Part shown: positions 1 through 7,188 of the stretch, one piece after another
Numbering within the stretch: the first letter of the stretch is position 1
How the letters are laid out: each line of letters begins with the position of its first letter
Assembly: GCA_905200265.1 (NCBI GenBank)
Contig: CAJKJS010000026.1
Coordinates: 1 to 11,207, forward strand
DNA: 11,207 nt
DNA from: an uncultured Oscillospiraceae bacterium
GTDB lineage: Bacteria; Bacillota; Clostridia; Oscillospirales; Acutalibacteraceae
Reading direction: 5' to 3'
The notes under the pieces: generated by a model
Told to the model about the DNA's origin: nothing
Database searches by the model: none
The model's input: only the letters and a program-made list of their open reading frames with translations
Program-made: the position numbers and the translations under genes

Positions 1-68
1 GTCCCCGCTTCTTATTATATATATAAAGGGGCGGATGCTATTTTCATCGAAAAAGGAGCGTGCCTTTC

Positions 69-992
69 ATGCCCATTCGTATACAGGCTTCCCTACCGGC
101 CGTGGAAGTATTACAGTCCGAAAACATTTTTGTCATGCCCACGGAACGGGCCGCCGGACAGGATATTCGTCCGCTGAAAATTGCGATTCTAAATTTGATG
201 CCCACCAAACTGGAAACCGAAGTGCAATTGTTGCGCCTATTGAGCAACACCCCCTTGCAGGTGGATGTGGAACTGCTCCACACCGCCACCCATCAGTCCA
301 CCCACACGTCGGCTTCCCACTTAAATACTTTCTACCACACCTTCAACGATGTGAAGGATCAAAAATTCGACGGCATGATTATCACCGGCGCCCCGGTGGA
401 GCAGATGCCGTTTGAAGAAGTGGATTACTGGGGCGAAATGTGCCGCATTATGGAATGGACCCGGCGGAATGTCTACTCCACCATGCACATCTGCTGGGGC
501 GCCCAAGCCGGGATGTATTTTCATTATGGCATTCCCAAATATGAAATGGGCCGCAAGCTGTCGGGGATCTATAGGCACAAAGTGCTAAACCTGTATCATC
601 CGCTCATGCGTGGGTTTGACGATTATTATTATGCGCCCCATTCCCGCTATACCGAAGTGCGGCGGGAGGACATTCGCAAACACCGGGAACTGGTTATCTT
701 GAGTGAAAGCGATATGGCCGGGGTGCACATTACCGCTTCCAAAAACGGGCGGCAGGTGTTTATCAGCGGGCACGCGGAATACGACCGTGACACGCTGAAA
801 AAGGAATACTTCCGGGATGTCAACCGGGGGCTTGATCCGGAAGTGCCCTATCATTATTTCCCCCAGGATGATCCCAGCCAGACGCCGCCGTTTATCTGGC
901 GCAGCAACGCCCATTTGATGATGAGCAACTGGCTGAACTACTTTGTCTATCAGCAAACCCCTTACGATCTGGAAACGTTGCAGGAATACTGA
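69..992 (+). CDS. metA: Homoserine O-acetyltransferase (MetA family, acetyl-CoA type)
   Basis: Transfers an acyl group to the hydroxyl of L-homoserine, the committed step of methionine synthesis; cytoplasmic. The protein is 307 residues, the normal MetA length. The ATG at 69 is chosen over an in-frame GTG at 60 because it gives the family N-terminus MPIRI and sits 10 bases after GGAG (55-58). With this start the family numbering falls into place: nucleophile Cys142 (in HICWGAQAG), His235 and Glu237 (in SGHAEYD). Residue 111 (in TGAPVEQ) is Glu; in characterised MetA enzymes Glu here goes with acetyl-CoA and Gly with succinyl-CoA, so O-acetylhomoserine is the expected product. This makes the older succinyltransferase name misleading. 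Only 68 bases of upstream DNA are visible; the TATATATATAAA stretch near 17-28 could hold a -10 box, but the -35 region and any SAM-responsive leader would lie outside. Confidence 0.96.
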   Translation: MPIRIQASLPAVEVLQSENIFVMPTERAAGQDIRPLKIAILNLMPTKLETEVQLLRLLSNTPLQVDVELLHTATHQSTHTSASHLNTFYHTFNDVKDQKFDGMIITGAPVEQMPFEEVDYWGEMCRIMEWTRRNVYSTMHICWGAQAGMYFHYGIPKYEMGRKLSGIYRHKVLNLYHPLMRGFDDYYYAPHSRYTEVRREDIRKHRELVILSESDMAGVHITASKNGRQVFISGHAEYDRDTLKKEYFRDVNRGLDPEVPYHYFPQDDPSQTPPFIWRSNAHLMMSNWLNYFVYQQTPYDLETLQEY

Positions 993-1009
993 GTGGGAGG
1001 CCGCCTTAC

Positions 1010-1711
1010 ATGGAACAAAAAGCGCTGTTCTGGGATTTTGACGGCACCTTAACGTACTGCCACCATGTGTGGAGCTCGTCACTCATGCGTGTTTTGTGGG
1101 AGTATGAAGAAGCCGAATCGGTCACGCTGGAGCAAATCCGTCCGTTGACCCACCATGGTTACCCATGGGAAGAACCCGACGATCAGGCCCACCGCTTTCG
1201 GACCAGCGAAGGGTTCTGGGGTTATATGGAAGAAAAATTTGCCTCGGCGTTCCGGCAGTTGGGGCTTTCACCCCAGCGAGCCCGGGAAGCCGCCGGAAAA
1301 GTGCGGCCCCACATTTTAAACCCGCACCACTACTTTTTGTATCCCGATACCCTTTCCACGCTGCAAACTTGCCGGTCGCTGGGATACCAAAACCATTTGC
1401 TTTCCAATAATTACCCCGAACTACCTGCGCTGATGCAAGCGCTGGGGATGGAAGGGCTCTTCGATACCGTAACGGTTTCGGCGCTGGACGGCTGCAGCAA
1501 ACCGTGGCCCAAAATTTTCGCCACGGCCCGGCAAAAAGCCGGGAACCCCGCTTTTTGCGTGATGATCGGGGATAATCCCGTGGCCGATATCGAAGGGGGC
1601 CGCCGGGCCGGGATGAAAACCATTCTGGTCCACCGGGATGTTCCCTGCGAAGCCGATGCCGTGTGTGCCGCACTGCGGGAGATTCCGCCGCTTCTGTCTT
1701 CCCTCTTTTAA
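1010..1711 (+). CDS. HAD-superfamily hydrolase (phosphatase-like)
   Basis: A 233-residue haloacid dehalogenase-like hydrolase, probably a small-molecule phosphatase acting in the cytoplasm; the substrate is not evident. All four HAD motifs are visible: motif I DFDGTLT with nucleophile Asp9 and acid Asp11; motif II around LLSNNYP (Ser132); motif III Lys164 in CSKPWPKIF; motif IV GDNPVAD with Asp188 and Asp193. The segment of about 100 residues after motif I is mostly helical, as expected for a C1-type cap. The start is backed by GGGAGG at 995-1000, 9 bases before the ATG. It begins 17 bases after the metA stop with no terminator between, so the two are probably cotranscribed; that does not by itself make it a methionine-pathway enzyme. 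The class (phosphoglycolate phosphatase/YjjG-like) is an inference from the motifs. Confidence 0.9.
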   Translation: MEQKALFWDFDGTLTYCHHVWSSSLMRVLWEYEEAESVTLEQIRPLTHHGYPWEEPDDQAHRFRTSEGFWGYMEEKFASAFRQLGLSPQRAREAAGKVRPHILNPHHYFLYPDTLSTLQTCRSLGYQNHLLSNNYPELPALMQALGMEGLFDTVTVSALDGCSKPWPKIFATARQKAGNPAFCVMIGDNPVADIEGGRRAGMKTILVHRDVPCEADAVCAALREIPPLLSSLF

Positions 1712-1781
1712 TCTACAATAGAAAAGCAAATCCCTGTCAAAGCCACAAAACGGACTTTATAAAAAATAGGAGGCCGTCATC

Positions 1782-2639
1782 ATGCTTACACAAGTACGGC
1801 GTATTCTCGGCAAACCCCCTGTTTTGATCACGATTCATGTGTTGGCCCTGCTTTTCGCGGTTGCCCTTTATGGCTTCGAAGTCTTTTGGAATCACAAGGC
1901 ACCCACTTCGGGCATACTTTGGCGATTTCTTCTGGTTTTCGTGGCCCTTTGCGCTTCTCTATACCGGATCGTAAAAAATCTGAAAATCTCTCAAAAGATC
2001 ATTGAAACCAATTACGCCGACAAAATTGGTCATGCTTTTGAGGAAGCCCCGGCTAAAAAGAAAAAGCTCCTCTCCGCTTTGCTGGCTTACAATCGCGATG
2101 ATTGGGGCGCCTGTTTAAAGAAACTACTCGCCCTTACCCGGCAGGCAACAACCAAAGAAGAAAAGCGGGTCGCAAAATTCTTTACCGCCGTGTGCCTACA
2201 GGATATGGGTCTCACACCGGCGGCGCTACAGGTTTATGACGAGATTCTCGCAGACAATCCGTCCTATGCTCCGGCACTGAGCAATCTGTCCGTTATCTAC
2301 TTTGAACTGGAAGACTACCCCAAGGCCATTACCTACGCGGAACAGGCGCTGGATTACAATCGGAATAACCCCTCAGCGTACCATAACCTAGCTTCTGCAT
2401 GTTTTTTAACATACGATCTGGAAAAAGCGAAAAACTATGTGGAAAAAGCCCTTGCCTTGCGGCCCGATTTTCCCGAAGCCGCTTCCCTGCTCGCTATGAT
2501 TGAGGCGATAAAAGGCGACGGGGAAGCCGCCCAATCGTCCCTGCGCCGGGCCGTTGCGTTAGGGCAAAACGAAGAAGAAATACAGGGCGCTATCGAAACC
2601 ATGCAGGAAAAATACACCCAGTATGCCGCAGCAAAATAA
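1782..2639 (+). CDS. Membrane-anchored tetratricopeptide-repeat protein
   Basis: A 285-residue protein with two N-terminal hydrophobic helices (about residues 13-33 and 44-64), a short basic linker (AKKKKLL near 91-97) and a C-terminal array of TPR-like helical pairs. The clearest repeats are near 128-161, 162-195, 196-229 and 230-263, with typical positions such as the Ala/Leu and Asn-Pro of ALSNLSVIYFELEDYPKA. The two helices with a cytoplasmic tail suggest a membrane-tethered scaffold for protein contacts; no enzymatic motif is seen and no partner can be named. AGGAGG at 1768-1773, 8 bases before the ATG, fixes the start. A 70-base gap follows the HAD gene; I see no terminator and no convincing promoter there, so read-through from metA is possible. 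The gene ends 35 bases before a strong terminator hairpin. Confidence 0.88.
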   Translation: MLTQVRRILGKPPVLITIHVLALLFAVALYGFEVFWNHKAPTSGILWRFLLVFVALCASLYRIVKNLKISQKIIETNYADKIGHAFEEAPAKKKKLLSALLAYNRDDWGACLKKLLALTRQATTKEEKRVAKFFTAVCLQDMGLTPAALQVYDEILADNPSYAPALSNLSVIYFELEDYPKAITYAEQALDYNRNNPSAYHNLASACFLTYDLEKAKNYVEKALALRPDFPEAASLLAMIEAIKGDGEAAQSSLRRAVALGQNEEEIQGAIETMQEKYTQYAAAK

Positions 2640-2668
2640 CAGCCGGACCCGTGAAAGGAACTACATAC

Positions 2669-2705
2669 AAAAAAGGCGATACAGCTTTTGCTGTGTCGCC
2701 TTTTT
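2669..2705. terminator. Bidirectional intrinsic terminator between convergent genes
   Basis: An 11-bp stem (2675-2685 with 2690-2700, one G:U pair) closes a TTTT loop. T5 follows at 2701-2705 for the + strand and A6 precedes at 2669-2674, giving a U tract on the - strand. It lies between the TPR gene and the ABC permease gene, which converge, so it can end both transcripts. Confidence 0.93.
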
Positions 2706-2736
2706 CTATCGTGCCCCCAAAACAGGGCCTTCTTTT

Positions 2737-3969
2737 TTACGCTTTGCGCAGGGCTTTTAGGATCGAACCGATTTTCGGCGTGGTACCGTACAGCAGTACT
2801 CCCACCCGGTAGATCTTGGCCGACAAAACGCCAATCCCCACCACGGAAACGATCAAAATCCCCACCGACAGGATAATTTCATACACCGGCACCGTGCTCA
2901 TGGCAATGCGGGTAAACATGGACATGGGCGACGTAAACGGAATATACGAACACACCATCATCAGGGGGCTTTCCACATCGCCGCTGCCCAAAGCCGACAT
3001 GACGACGATAAAGGCGATGACAAACAGCATCACAATGGGCATGACCGACGTGTTAATATCTTCCAGTTTGGAAGCTGTGGAACCCACTGCGCCGAACATA
3101 AACGCATACAAAAAGAACCCCAGCACAAAAAACAGCAGCATATAAAGAAGCAGCGAAAGCGGCATGTTGAAAATCGAATTGATAATGGCATTATCCGCCC
3201 ATTCTCCACGGTTGAGCTGGAAGAACAAAAACGCCGAACCGAACACCGCTACCAGTTGCAGCAGCCCCGCCAAACACGAAGCAATGACCTTGCCAAACAT
3301 CATGGCGGTGGGTTTCGCGCTGGTGATCAGTACTTCCATAGCCCGGGAGCTCTTTTCCGTGGCCACATGGGTCGCCACCATCTGGCCGTACAGCATGATG
3401 ACCATATACAGAGCGAAGATCATAATGTACGTGTAAAAGAAATTCTGTGCCTGGTCTTCCCCTAAATTTTGGATGGTGTGGGAAACCGGCTGGCTGAGAA
3501 CCTGCGCGGCTTCCTGCTGGGTCAGCCCGGCACTGATCATCGCACTTTGGGTGTACACCTGCCGCAGAGCTTCATCGGCTATCATGGTATTCTGATCATA
3601 TAAAGATAGCGTATCCACATAATACGTGTATGTTGTTAAATCATCGAGTACAAACGCGCACTCGGCCTGACCGGATGAAACGGCGTTTTGAATATCGGAA
3701 GCTCCGCCGTCTGTCAGCTGTACGTCATAATCCGGAAACGCCGCCGCAAATACCGGTTCCACCATGTCGCCGTTTTCCCCGGCGGATACCAGCATCACCG
3801 GGCGCCGGGCTTCGGCTCCCTCATTCTCCTCAGCAAACCATGTTTCAATGCGCGGGAAAAACATCACGCCCGCGATGAGCACCACCAGAAAAATCGTAAT
3901 GCCCACAAACACTTTGTTGCGAAAATAGTTTCCCAGTTCGAATGCTAAAATCGTACGAAATTGTTTCAT
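2737..3969 (-). CDS. ABC-2 type exporter permease (NatB-like)
   Basis: Membrane subunit of an ABC exporter, partner of the ATPase encoded just upstream. The layout is that of the NatB/YhaP branch (ABC2_membrane_3): a first membrane helix near residues 20-40, a large extracytoplasmic domain of about 130 residues, then about five more helices, with a short basic C-terminus. The segment TEKSSRAMEVLITSAKP just after the second helix matches the conserved cytoplasmic coupling region of this branch. I place the start at 3969 (410 residues, MKQFRTIL) because the G-rich AAGGGGG at 3977-3983 has normal spacing to it and only one base to the alternative ATG at 3975. The gene follows the ATPase stop by 12 bases, and the ribosome site overlaps that stop, so translation is likely coupled. 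Substrate unknown; Na+ export is one option from the NatAB relationship, drug or peptide export another. Confidence 0.9.
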   Translation of the reverse strand: MKQFRTILAFELGNYFRNKVFVGITIFLVVLIAGVMFFPRIETWFAEENEGAEARRPVMLVSAGENGDMVEPVFAAAFPDYDVQLTDGGASDIQNAVSSGQAECAFVLDDLTTYTYYVDTLSLYDQNTMIADEALRQVYTQSAMISAGLTQQEAAQVLSQPVSHTIQNLGEDQAQNFFYTYIMIFALYMVIMLYGQMVATHVATEKSSRAMEVLITSAKPTAMMFGKVIASCLAGLLQLVAVFGSAFLFFQLNRGEWADNAIINSIFNMPLSLLLYMLLFFVLGFFLYAFMFGAVGSTASKLEDINTSVMPIVMLFVIAFIVVMSALGSGDVESPLMMVCSYIPFTSPMSMFTRIAMSTVPVYEIILSVGILIVSVVGIGVLSAKIYRVGVLLYGTTPKIGSILKALRKA

Positions 3970-3981
3970 AACCATCCCCCC

Positions 3982-4869
3982 TTATTCCTGCCCGGCATAC
4001 TCGACGAAAATGTCATTGAGCGACGGTTCGAACACTTTCACTTCATCGAGTTCATAACGAGCCGAGAGCCGCTGCATGACCGTCTGCTTTTCCTCCGGCT
4101 TATCCAGCCACAGCAACAGGCTTCCTTCTTCTGCCCGGCTGGCCTTTCCGCCCCATTCGCGCAAAATTTGCTCGCTTTGCGGGGAACGCACCACCAGCCG
4201 GTCCCGGGGGTACTGGCGCTTAATGTCGCGCAAATCGCCCTGCAACGCAATTTCACCCCGGTGCAAGATGGCAATTTTATCGCAAAATTCTTCAATATAA
4301 TTCATCTGATGGCTGGAAAACAGCACGATTTTCCCTTTTTCAATCTGCTCTTTCACCACGTCTTTCAGCAGCATGGCATTGACCGGGTCAAGCCCCGAAA
4401 ACGGTTCGTCCAGCACCACAATATCCGGGTCGTGGGCCAGGGCCGTAATCAGCTGAATTTTCTGTTGATTGCCTTTGGATAGGGTATCCAGCCGCTTATT
4501 GCGGTATTCGGTCATTCCCAACCGCTCAAGCCACTTATCCACCGCTTTGACGGCATCCCCATGGGGCATGCCCTTCAGAGCCGCCAAATATGTCAGCTGG
4601 TCAATGATCTTCTTTTTCGGGTACAACCCTCTTTCTTCCGGCAAATACCCGGTTCCCCCCTTACAAGAGGCGATCGGTTTGCCGTCGATGAGCACCTCCC
4701 CTTTGTCCGCCGGGAATACCTGCATCAAAATACGGATCGTGGTTGTTTTCCCCGCGCCGTTACGGCCCAACAGACCAAACGCTTTGCCGCCTTCCGCCAG
4801 AAAGGAAATACCTTTTAGCACTTGCTTTTCTCCAAAACTCTTGTGAATATCCCTGAGTTCCAGCTGCAT
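3982..4869 (-). CDS. ABC exporter ATP-binding subunit (NatA-like)
   Basis: Cytoplasmic ATPase powering the exporter whose permease is the next gene. In the 295-residue protein the motifs are: Walker A GRNGAGKTT at 35-43, signature LSKGN at 130-134, Walker B VVLDEP at 151-156, D-loop SGLD at 158-161 and switch His187. The usual Q-loop glutamine is replaced by glutamate in GYLPEERGLYP (about 74-84), which is normal for the NatA/YhaQ subfamily. The C-terminal 75 residues correspond to the DUF4162-type tail of these ATPases. An in-frame upstream ATG would add nine residues, but AGGAGG at 4877-4882, 7 bases before the ATG at 4869, and the protein start MQLELRDIHKSFG make 4869 the right start. It is the first gene of a two-gene operon behind a structured leader RNA with a terminator. 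Confidence 0.94.
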   Translation of the reverse strand: MQLELRDIHKSFGEKQVLKGISFLAEGGKAFGLLGRNGAGKTTTIRILMQVFPADKGEVLIDGKPIASCKGGTGYLPEERGLYPKKKIIDQLTYLAALKGMPHGDAVKAVDKWLERLGMTEYRNKRLDTLSKGNQQKIQLITALAHDPDIVVLDEPFSGLDPVNAMLLKDVVKEQIEKGKIVLFSSHQMNYIEEFCDKIAILHRGEIALQGDLRDIKRQYPRDRLVVRSPQSEQILREWGGKASRAEEGSLLLWLDKPEEKQTVMQRLSARYELDEVKVFEPSLNDIFVEYAGQE

Positions 4870-4894
4870 GGGATTACCTCCTTTTCTCCTTCTC

Positions 4895-4931
4895 AAAATA
4901 AAAAAGTGCGCAGTCCCAAAAACTGCGCACT
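4895..4931 (-). terminator. Intrinsic terminator inside the leader of the ABC operon
   Basis: A perfect 10-bp stem (4905-4914 with 4922-4931) with a 7-base loop is followed, on the - strand, by six U, one A and four U. The + strand side has no U tract, so it works only for - strand transcripts. It lies between the leader promoter and the ATPase ribosome binding site (4877-4882), so it would stop transcription before the operon. It cannot be the terminator of the upstream nucleotidyltransferase gene, which has its own at 5118-5151. Confidence 0.85.
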
Positions 4932-5047
4932 GAAAAACGCAGCCTTGTTACCGTTGCGACACAGTTTCACCCCAGACAGGAATGACTACAAGGTGTACAT
5001 TTTTACCAAATGTATGCCTGCCCGGGAAACTATGAAACTGTGCCGCA
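4895..5047 (-). promoter_or_regulatory. Structured leader RNA, riboswitch/attenuator candidate
   Basis: On the - strand, the predicted transcript begins at about 5047 and immediately folds into a long interrupted hairpin. P1 is 15 bp (5033-5047 with 4955-4969, one G:U). An asymmetric loop (six bases on the 5' side, one on the 3' side) follows. P2 is 10 bp (5017-5026 with 4971-4980, two G:U). A strongly asymmetric loop (15 bases on the 3' side, 4981-4995) follows. P3 is 7 bp (5008-5014 with 4996-5002) closed by GGTAA. After P1 come a linker (4932-4954) and the terminator. Linker bases 4938-4946 can pair with 4919-4927, which overlaps the terminator's first arm, so an anti-terminator is possible. 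No T-box, TPP, FMN, SAM-I or cobalamin hallmark is seen. The gene context (NatAB-like exporter) would suit the Na+-I (formerly DUF1646) class, but I could not verify its consensus. Confidence 0.6.
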
Positions 5048-5052
5048 CCCTC

Positions 5053-5061
5053 AGTATAGCA
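5053..5061 (-). promoter_or_regulatory. Extended -10 promoter of the ABC operon leader
   Basis: On the - strand TGCTATACT reads as an extended -10 (TG at 5060-5061, TATACT at 5053-5058). The -35 region is only T-rich with no good TTGACA match, which is acceptable for extended -10 promoters. The predicted start near 5046-5047 coincides with the first base pair of the leader hairpin, which supports both predictions. Confidence 0.6.
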
Positions 5062-5117
5062 TACGAAGAGTAAAAACAAAAGAAAAGATTGATGATTATT
5101 TTTTGGCTTTTTTCCAT

Positions 5118-5151
5118 AAAAAAACGGTGCAGCCCGATAAGAGCTACACTG
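5118..5151 (-). terminator. Intrinsic terminator of the LCP-nucleotidyltransferase operon
   Basis: An 11-position stem (5125-5135 with 5141-5151; one mismatch, two G:U) with a five-base loop is followed on the - strand by seven U (A7 at 5118-5124). It lies 14 bases past the nucleotidyltransferase stop codon and separates that operon from the ABC leader promoter. Confidence 0.85.
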
Positions 5152-5165
5152 TTTTATCACCATGT

Positions 5166-6092
5166 TTATTCCCACAGCGGGGAAGGATACACGCCCTTTT
5201 CCGCCATATCCTGCAGCGCCTTCATCACAACCGGTTTATCCTCGGGGTATGTCACGCCATACCAGCGGTCATGGGAGGTAAGCACCTGCACGCTTGCTTT
5301 GCCTTCATGCAACAGGTCATTGACCACAAAAGGCAGGAAGCATTCGGCTTTCTGCGGGTTTTGGGGCACTTCATACCGCAAAAAGTTCACAAAGCGCTTT
5401 TCCAGTTCCTGCATCATCGTTTCAGAAAAGCCCCACAGGTTCATCGATACCAAACTGTCCGGATTCAGCGGCTGGTACACCACCCCGTCTTCCGTATATT
5501 TGGCGCCGTCTCCGCTTTTTTCAATATGGGTCAGTTCCCGGATACCCGCCAGTTTGCCATCTTCTACCCGGCACACCCCGCGGGATACATACCCGTTTTC
5601 CGTGAGTGTCTGGCGCAGGGTATACGCCACCATGGCAAACGGCGCCGGGCCCACTCCCGGGTCCTGTACCGATTCACTCATAAGAAACCGGTAAATCTGT
5701 GCAAATCCTTCCCGGCCGTAATAGTCATCGGCATTGATCACCGCAAACGGCGCGTCAATGCAGTCTTTGGCCGACAGCACGGCGTGACCCGTACCCCAGG
5801 GTTTTTCCCGCCCTTCCGGCACCGAAAAACCGTCAGGCAGATCATCCACCTGCTGGAACACGTACTGCACCTGCATGTGTTTTTCGGCCCGCTTGCCGAC
5901 AAGCCGGTGAAAATCCTCATACATGGCGCGCTTAATCACGAACACCACACGTTCAAATCCCGCCTGTGCGGCATCGTACAGGCTGTAATCCATAATGATT
6001 TCGCCATGGGCCCCCATGGGGTCCATCTGCTTCAGGCCGCCATACCGGCTGCCCATACCGGCTGCCATCACCAGCAGGATCGGTTTTTTCAT
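5166..6092 (-). CDS. Nucleotidyltransferase, sugar-1-phosphate type
   Basis: A 308-residue protein of the NTP_transferase (RmlA/GalU-like Rossmann) superfamily, expected to join a nucleoside triphosphate to a sugar phosphate or related phosphate and release pyrophosphate, in the cytoplasm. Visible are the N-terminal nucleotide loop LVMAAGMGSRYGGLKQ (Gly12, Gly14, Arg16, Lys21), the KPWGTGHAVL segment (97-106) that contacts the base and sugar, and the metal-binding NADDYYG (Asp122/Asp123). The variant RYGGLKQ loop and the length fit an uncharacterised branch rather than classical GalU or RmlA, so the sugar is left open. The start is fixed by AGGAGG at 6100-6105, 7 bases before the ATG. It follows the LCP gene by 15 bases and is probably cotranscribed with it, which points to a cell-surface glycan role. 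Its own terminator is at 5118-5151. Confidence 0.88.
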   Translation of the reverse strand: MKKPILLVMAAGMGSRYGGLKQMDPMGAHGEIIMDYSLYDAAQAGFERVVFVIKRAMYEDFHRLVGKRAEKHMQVQYVFQQVDDLPDGFSVPEGREKPWGTGHAVLSAKDCIDAPFAVINADDYYGREGFAQIYRFLMSESVQDPGVGPAPFAMVAYTLRQTLTENGYVSRGVCRVEDGKLAGIRELTHIEKSGDGAKYTEDGVVYQPLNPDSLVSMNLWGFSETMMQELEKRFVNFLRYEVPQNPQKAECFLPFVVNDLLHEGKASVQVLTSHDRWYGVTYPEDKPVVMKALQDMAEKGVYPSPLWE

Positions 6093-6107
6093 GGTGTTCC
6101 CTCCTCT

Positions 6108-7151
6108 TTATTCGCCGTCTTCGTAAATAATCCGATGAATATGGTCACCGGCCGCTTCCAAGTCGTACTGCCATACCCAAGCGGTCCCATTGCTGCCACC
6201 AACGGCATTTTCTTCCTCGCTGGGAATCGTATAGGTGGACAAATTGATATCTTTGCCCAGTAGGACCGTCGCCAGCGAAATCATTTCCTGATACGACAGG
6301 GATGTTTCCACATACTGGGACATCTGGCTAACGAGAGACGGATAGTCAATAGCGCTCTTCTTGCCAACGGCCGCGAGCATAGCTTCCAGCACTTCCTGTT
6401 GACGGCCGGCCCGGGCATTATCGCTGTCGATGGAACGAATACGGGCATAGGCTACGGCCTGGGTACCGTCGAGCAGCCGCATGCCGGTGATCCCGTCGGT
6501 AATATCGTGATCGGTCTTCTGGATTTCAATCAGGTTGCGGTTGATTTCCTGGATTTCTTCGGCGGTTACGTCGATTTCCACCCCACCCAGCGCATCAATC
6601 ATGCCCGCCAGGTTGGCAAAGTTTACCGTTACGTAGTCCCGCACATTCAGCCCAAAGTTGCTATTGAGGGTACGCAGCGCCGTTTCCGGGCCGCCCCAAT
6701 AATAGGCGGTCGTCAGCTTCGCCGTACCGTATCCGTCGGCTACTTCCACTTCCGTATCACGCAGAATGGAAATCAGTTTGATATCCCCCGTATTGGTGTT
6801 GATCGACAGCACCATGGTACAGTCGGAATGTCCGGTAAAGGAATCTTCGTCCCGGGAATCCACGCCATACAGGGCGATATTCACGACTTCCTCGGAAAAG
6901 ACGCGATCCGCCGTACTGGTAATGCCCAGTTCTTCGTCGGTCTTTTTGCCGATCTCCTCATTGATATGCAGGCCGCCAAACATATAGTAAAACAGCCATA
7001 TACCGGTGCCCACCAAAATCAGCAGCACCGAGAAAATAGAAATCACAATTTTTTTCTTTCTGCTTTTTTTCTTTTTCGGCCGTCTGTGCTGCGGTGCACG
7101 GCCACTACTGATATCGACATATCCGTCATGATACCGGTCATGATTTGCCAT
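6108..7151 (-). CDS. LCP (LytR-CpsA-Psr) family cell-wall glycopolymer transferase
   Basis: LCP proteins attach polyprenyl-phosphate-linked glycopolymers (teichoic acids, capsule) to peptidoglycan on the outer face of the membrane. With the ATG at 7151 the protein has 347 residues: a basic cytoplasmic head (KKKKSRKKK at 26-34), one membrane helix (about 35-57), then the extracellular LCP domain. Family residues are visible: YGVDSRD (95-101), SILRDTEV with Arg131/Asp132, KLTTAYYWGG (145-154), LDGTQAVAYARIRS (Arg237, Arg239) and NARAGRQQEVL (Arg247, Arg250). An open reading frame continues upstream to 7232, but that start would put the leader hairpin inside the gene. AGGA at 7162-7165, 10 bases before 7151, supports the chosen start; an ATG at 7175 also has a GG-rich site but only four bases away. 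The next gene, a nucleotidyltransferase, follows at 15 bases. Confidence 0.93.
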   Translation of the reverse strand: MANHDRYHDGYVDISSGRAPQHRRPKKKKSRKKKIVISIFSVLLILVGTGIWLFYYMFGGLHINEEIGKKTDEELGITSTADRVFSEEVVNIALYGVDSRDEDSFTGHSDCTMVLSINTNTGDIKLISILRDTEVEVADGYGTAKLTTAYYWGGPETALRTLNSNFGLNVRDYVTVNFANLAGMIDALGGVEIDVTAEEIQEINRNLIEIQKTDHDITDGITGMRLLDGTQAVAYARIRSIDSDNARAGRQQEVLEAMLAAVGKKSAIDYPSLVSQMSQYVETSLSYQEMISLATVLLGKDINLSTYTIPSEEENAVGGSNGTAWVWQYDLEAAGDHIHRIIYEDGE

Positions 7152-7188
7152 TGTGTCACTTTCCTTTCGATTCATCTTTCCTTTTTTC

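Noticed and set aside
1..68. Possible SAM riboswitch or T-box upstream of metA
   Set aside because: Only 68 bases are present; there is no visible terminator hairpin or class-specific motif, so nothing can be claimed.
585..1082. - strand open frame of 165 codons opposite the metA 3' end
   Set aside because: It spans the metA-HAD junction in antisense and has no ribosome site or domain.
1734..1763. Promoter-like CTGTCA and TATAAA before the TPR gene
   Set aside because: The -35 matches only 4 of 6, and the implied start would fall inside the ribosome binding site at 1768-1773, leaving no usable leader.
4932..4958. TAACAAGG stretch resembling the 3' end of 16S rRNA
   Set aside because: The match is a short fragment within the leader linker, on the - strand, with no flanking rRNA sequence; coincidence is the simpler reading.
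5010..6263. Long + strand open frame of 417 codons opposite the nucleotidyltransferase and the LCP 3' end
   Set aside because: It crosses the terminator at 5118-5151, the operon junction and the ABC leader, has no ribosome site, is unusually rich in His, Phe and Arg as expected of an antisense frame, and lies over a gene with clear family motifs.
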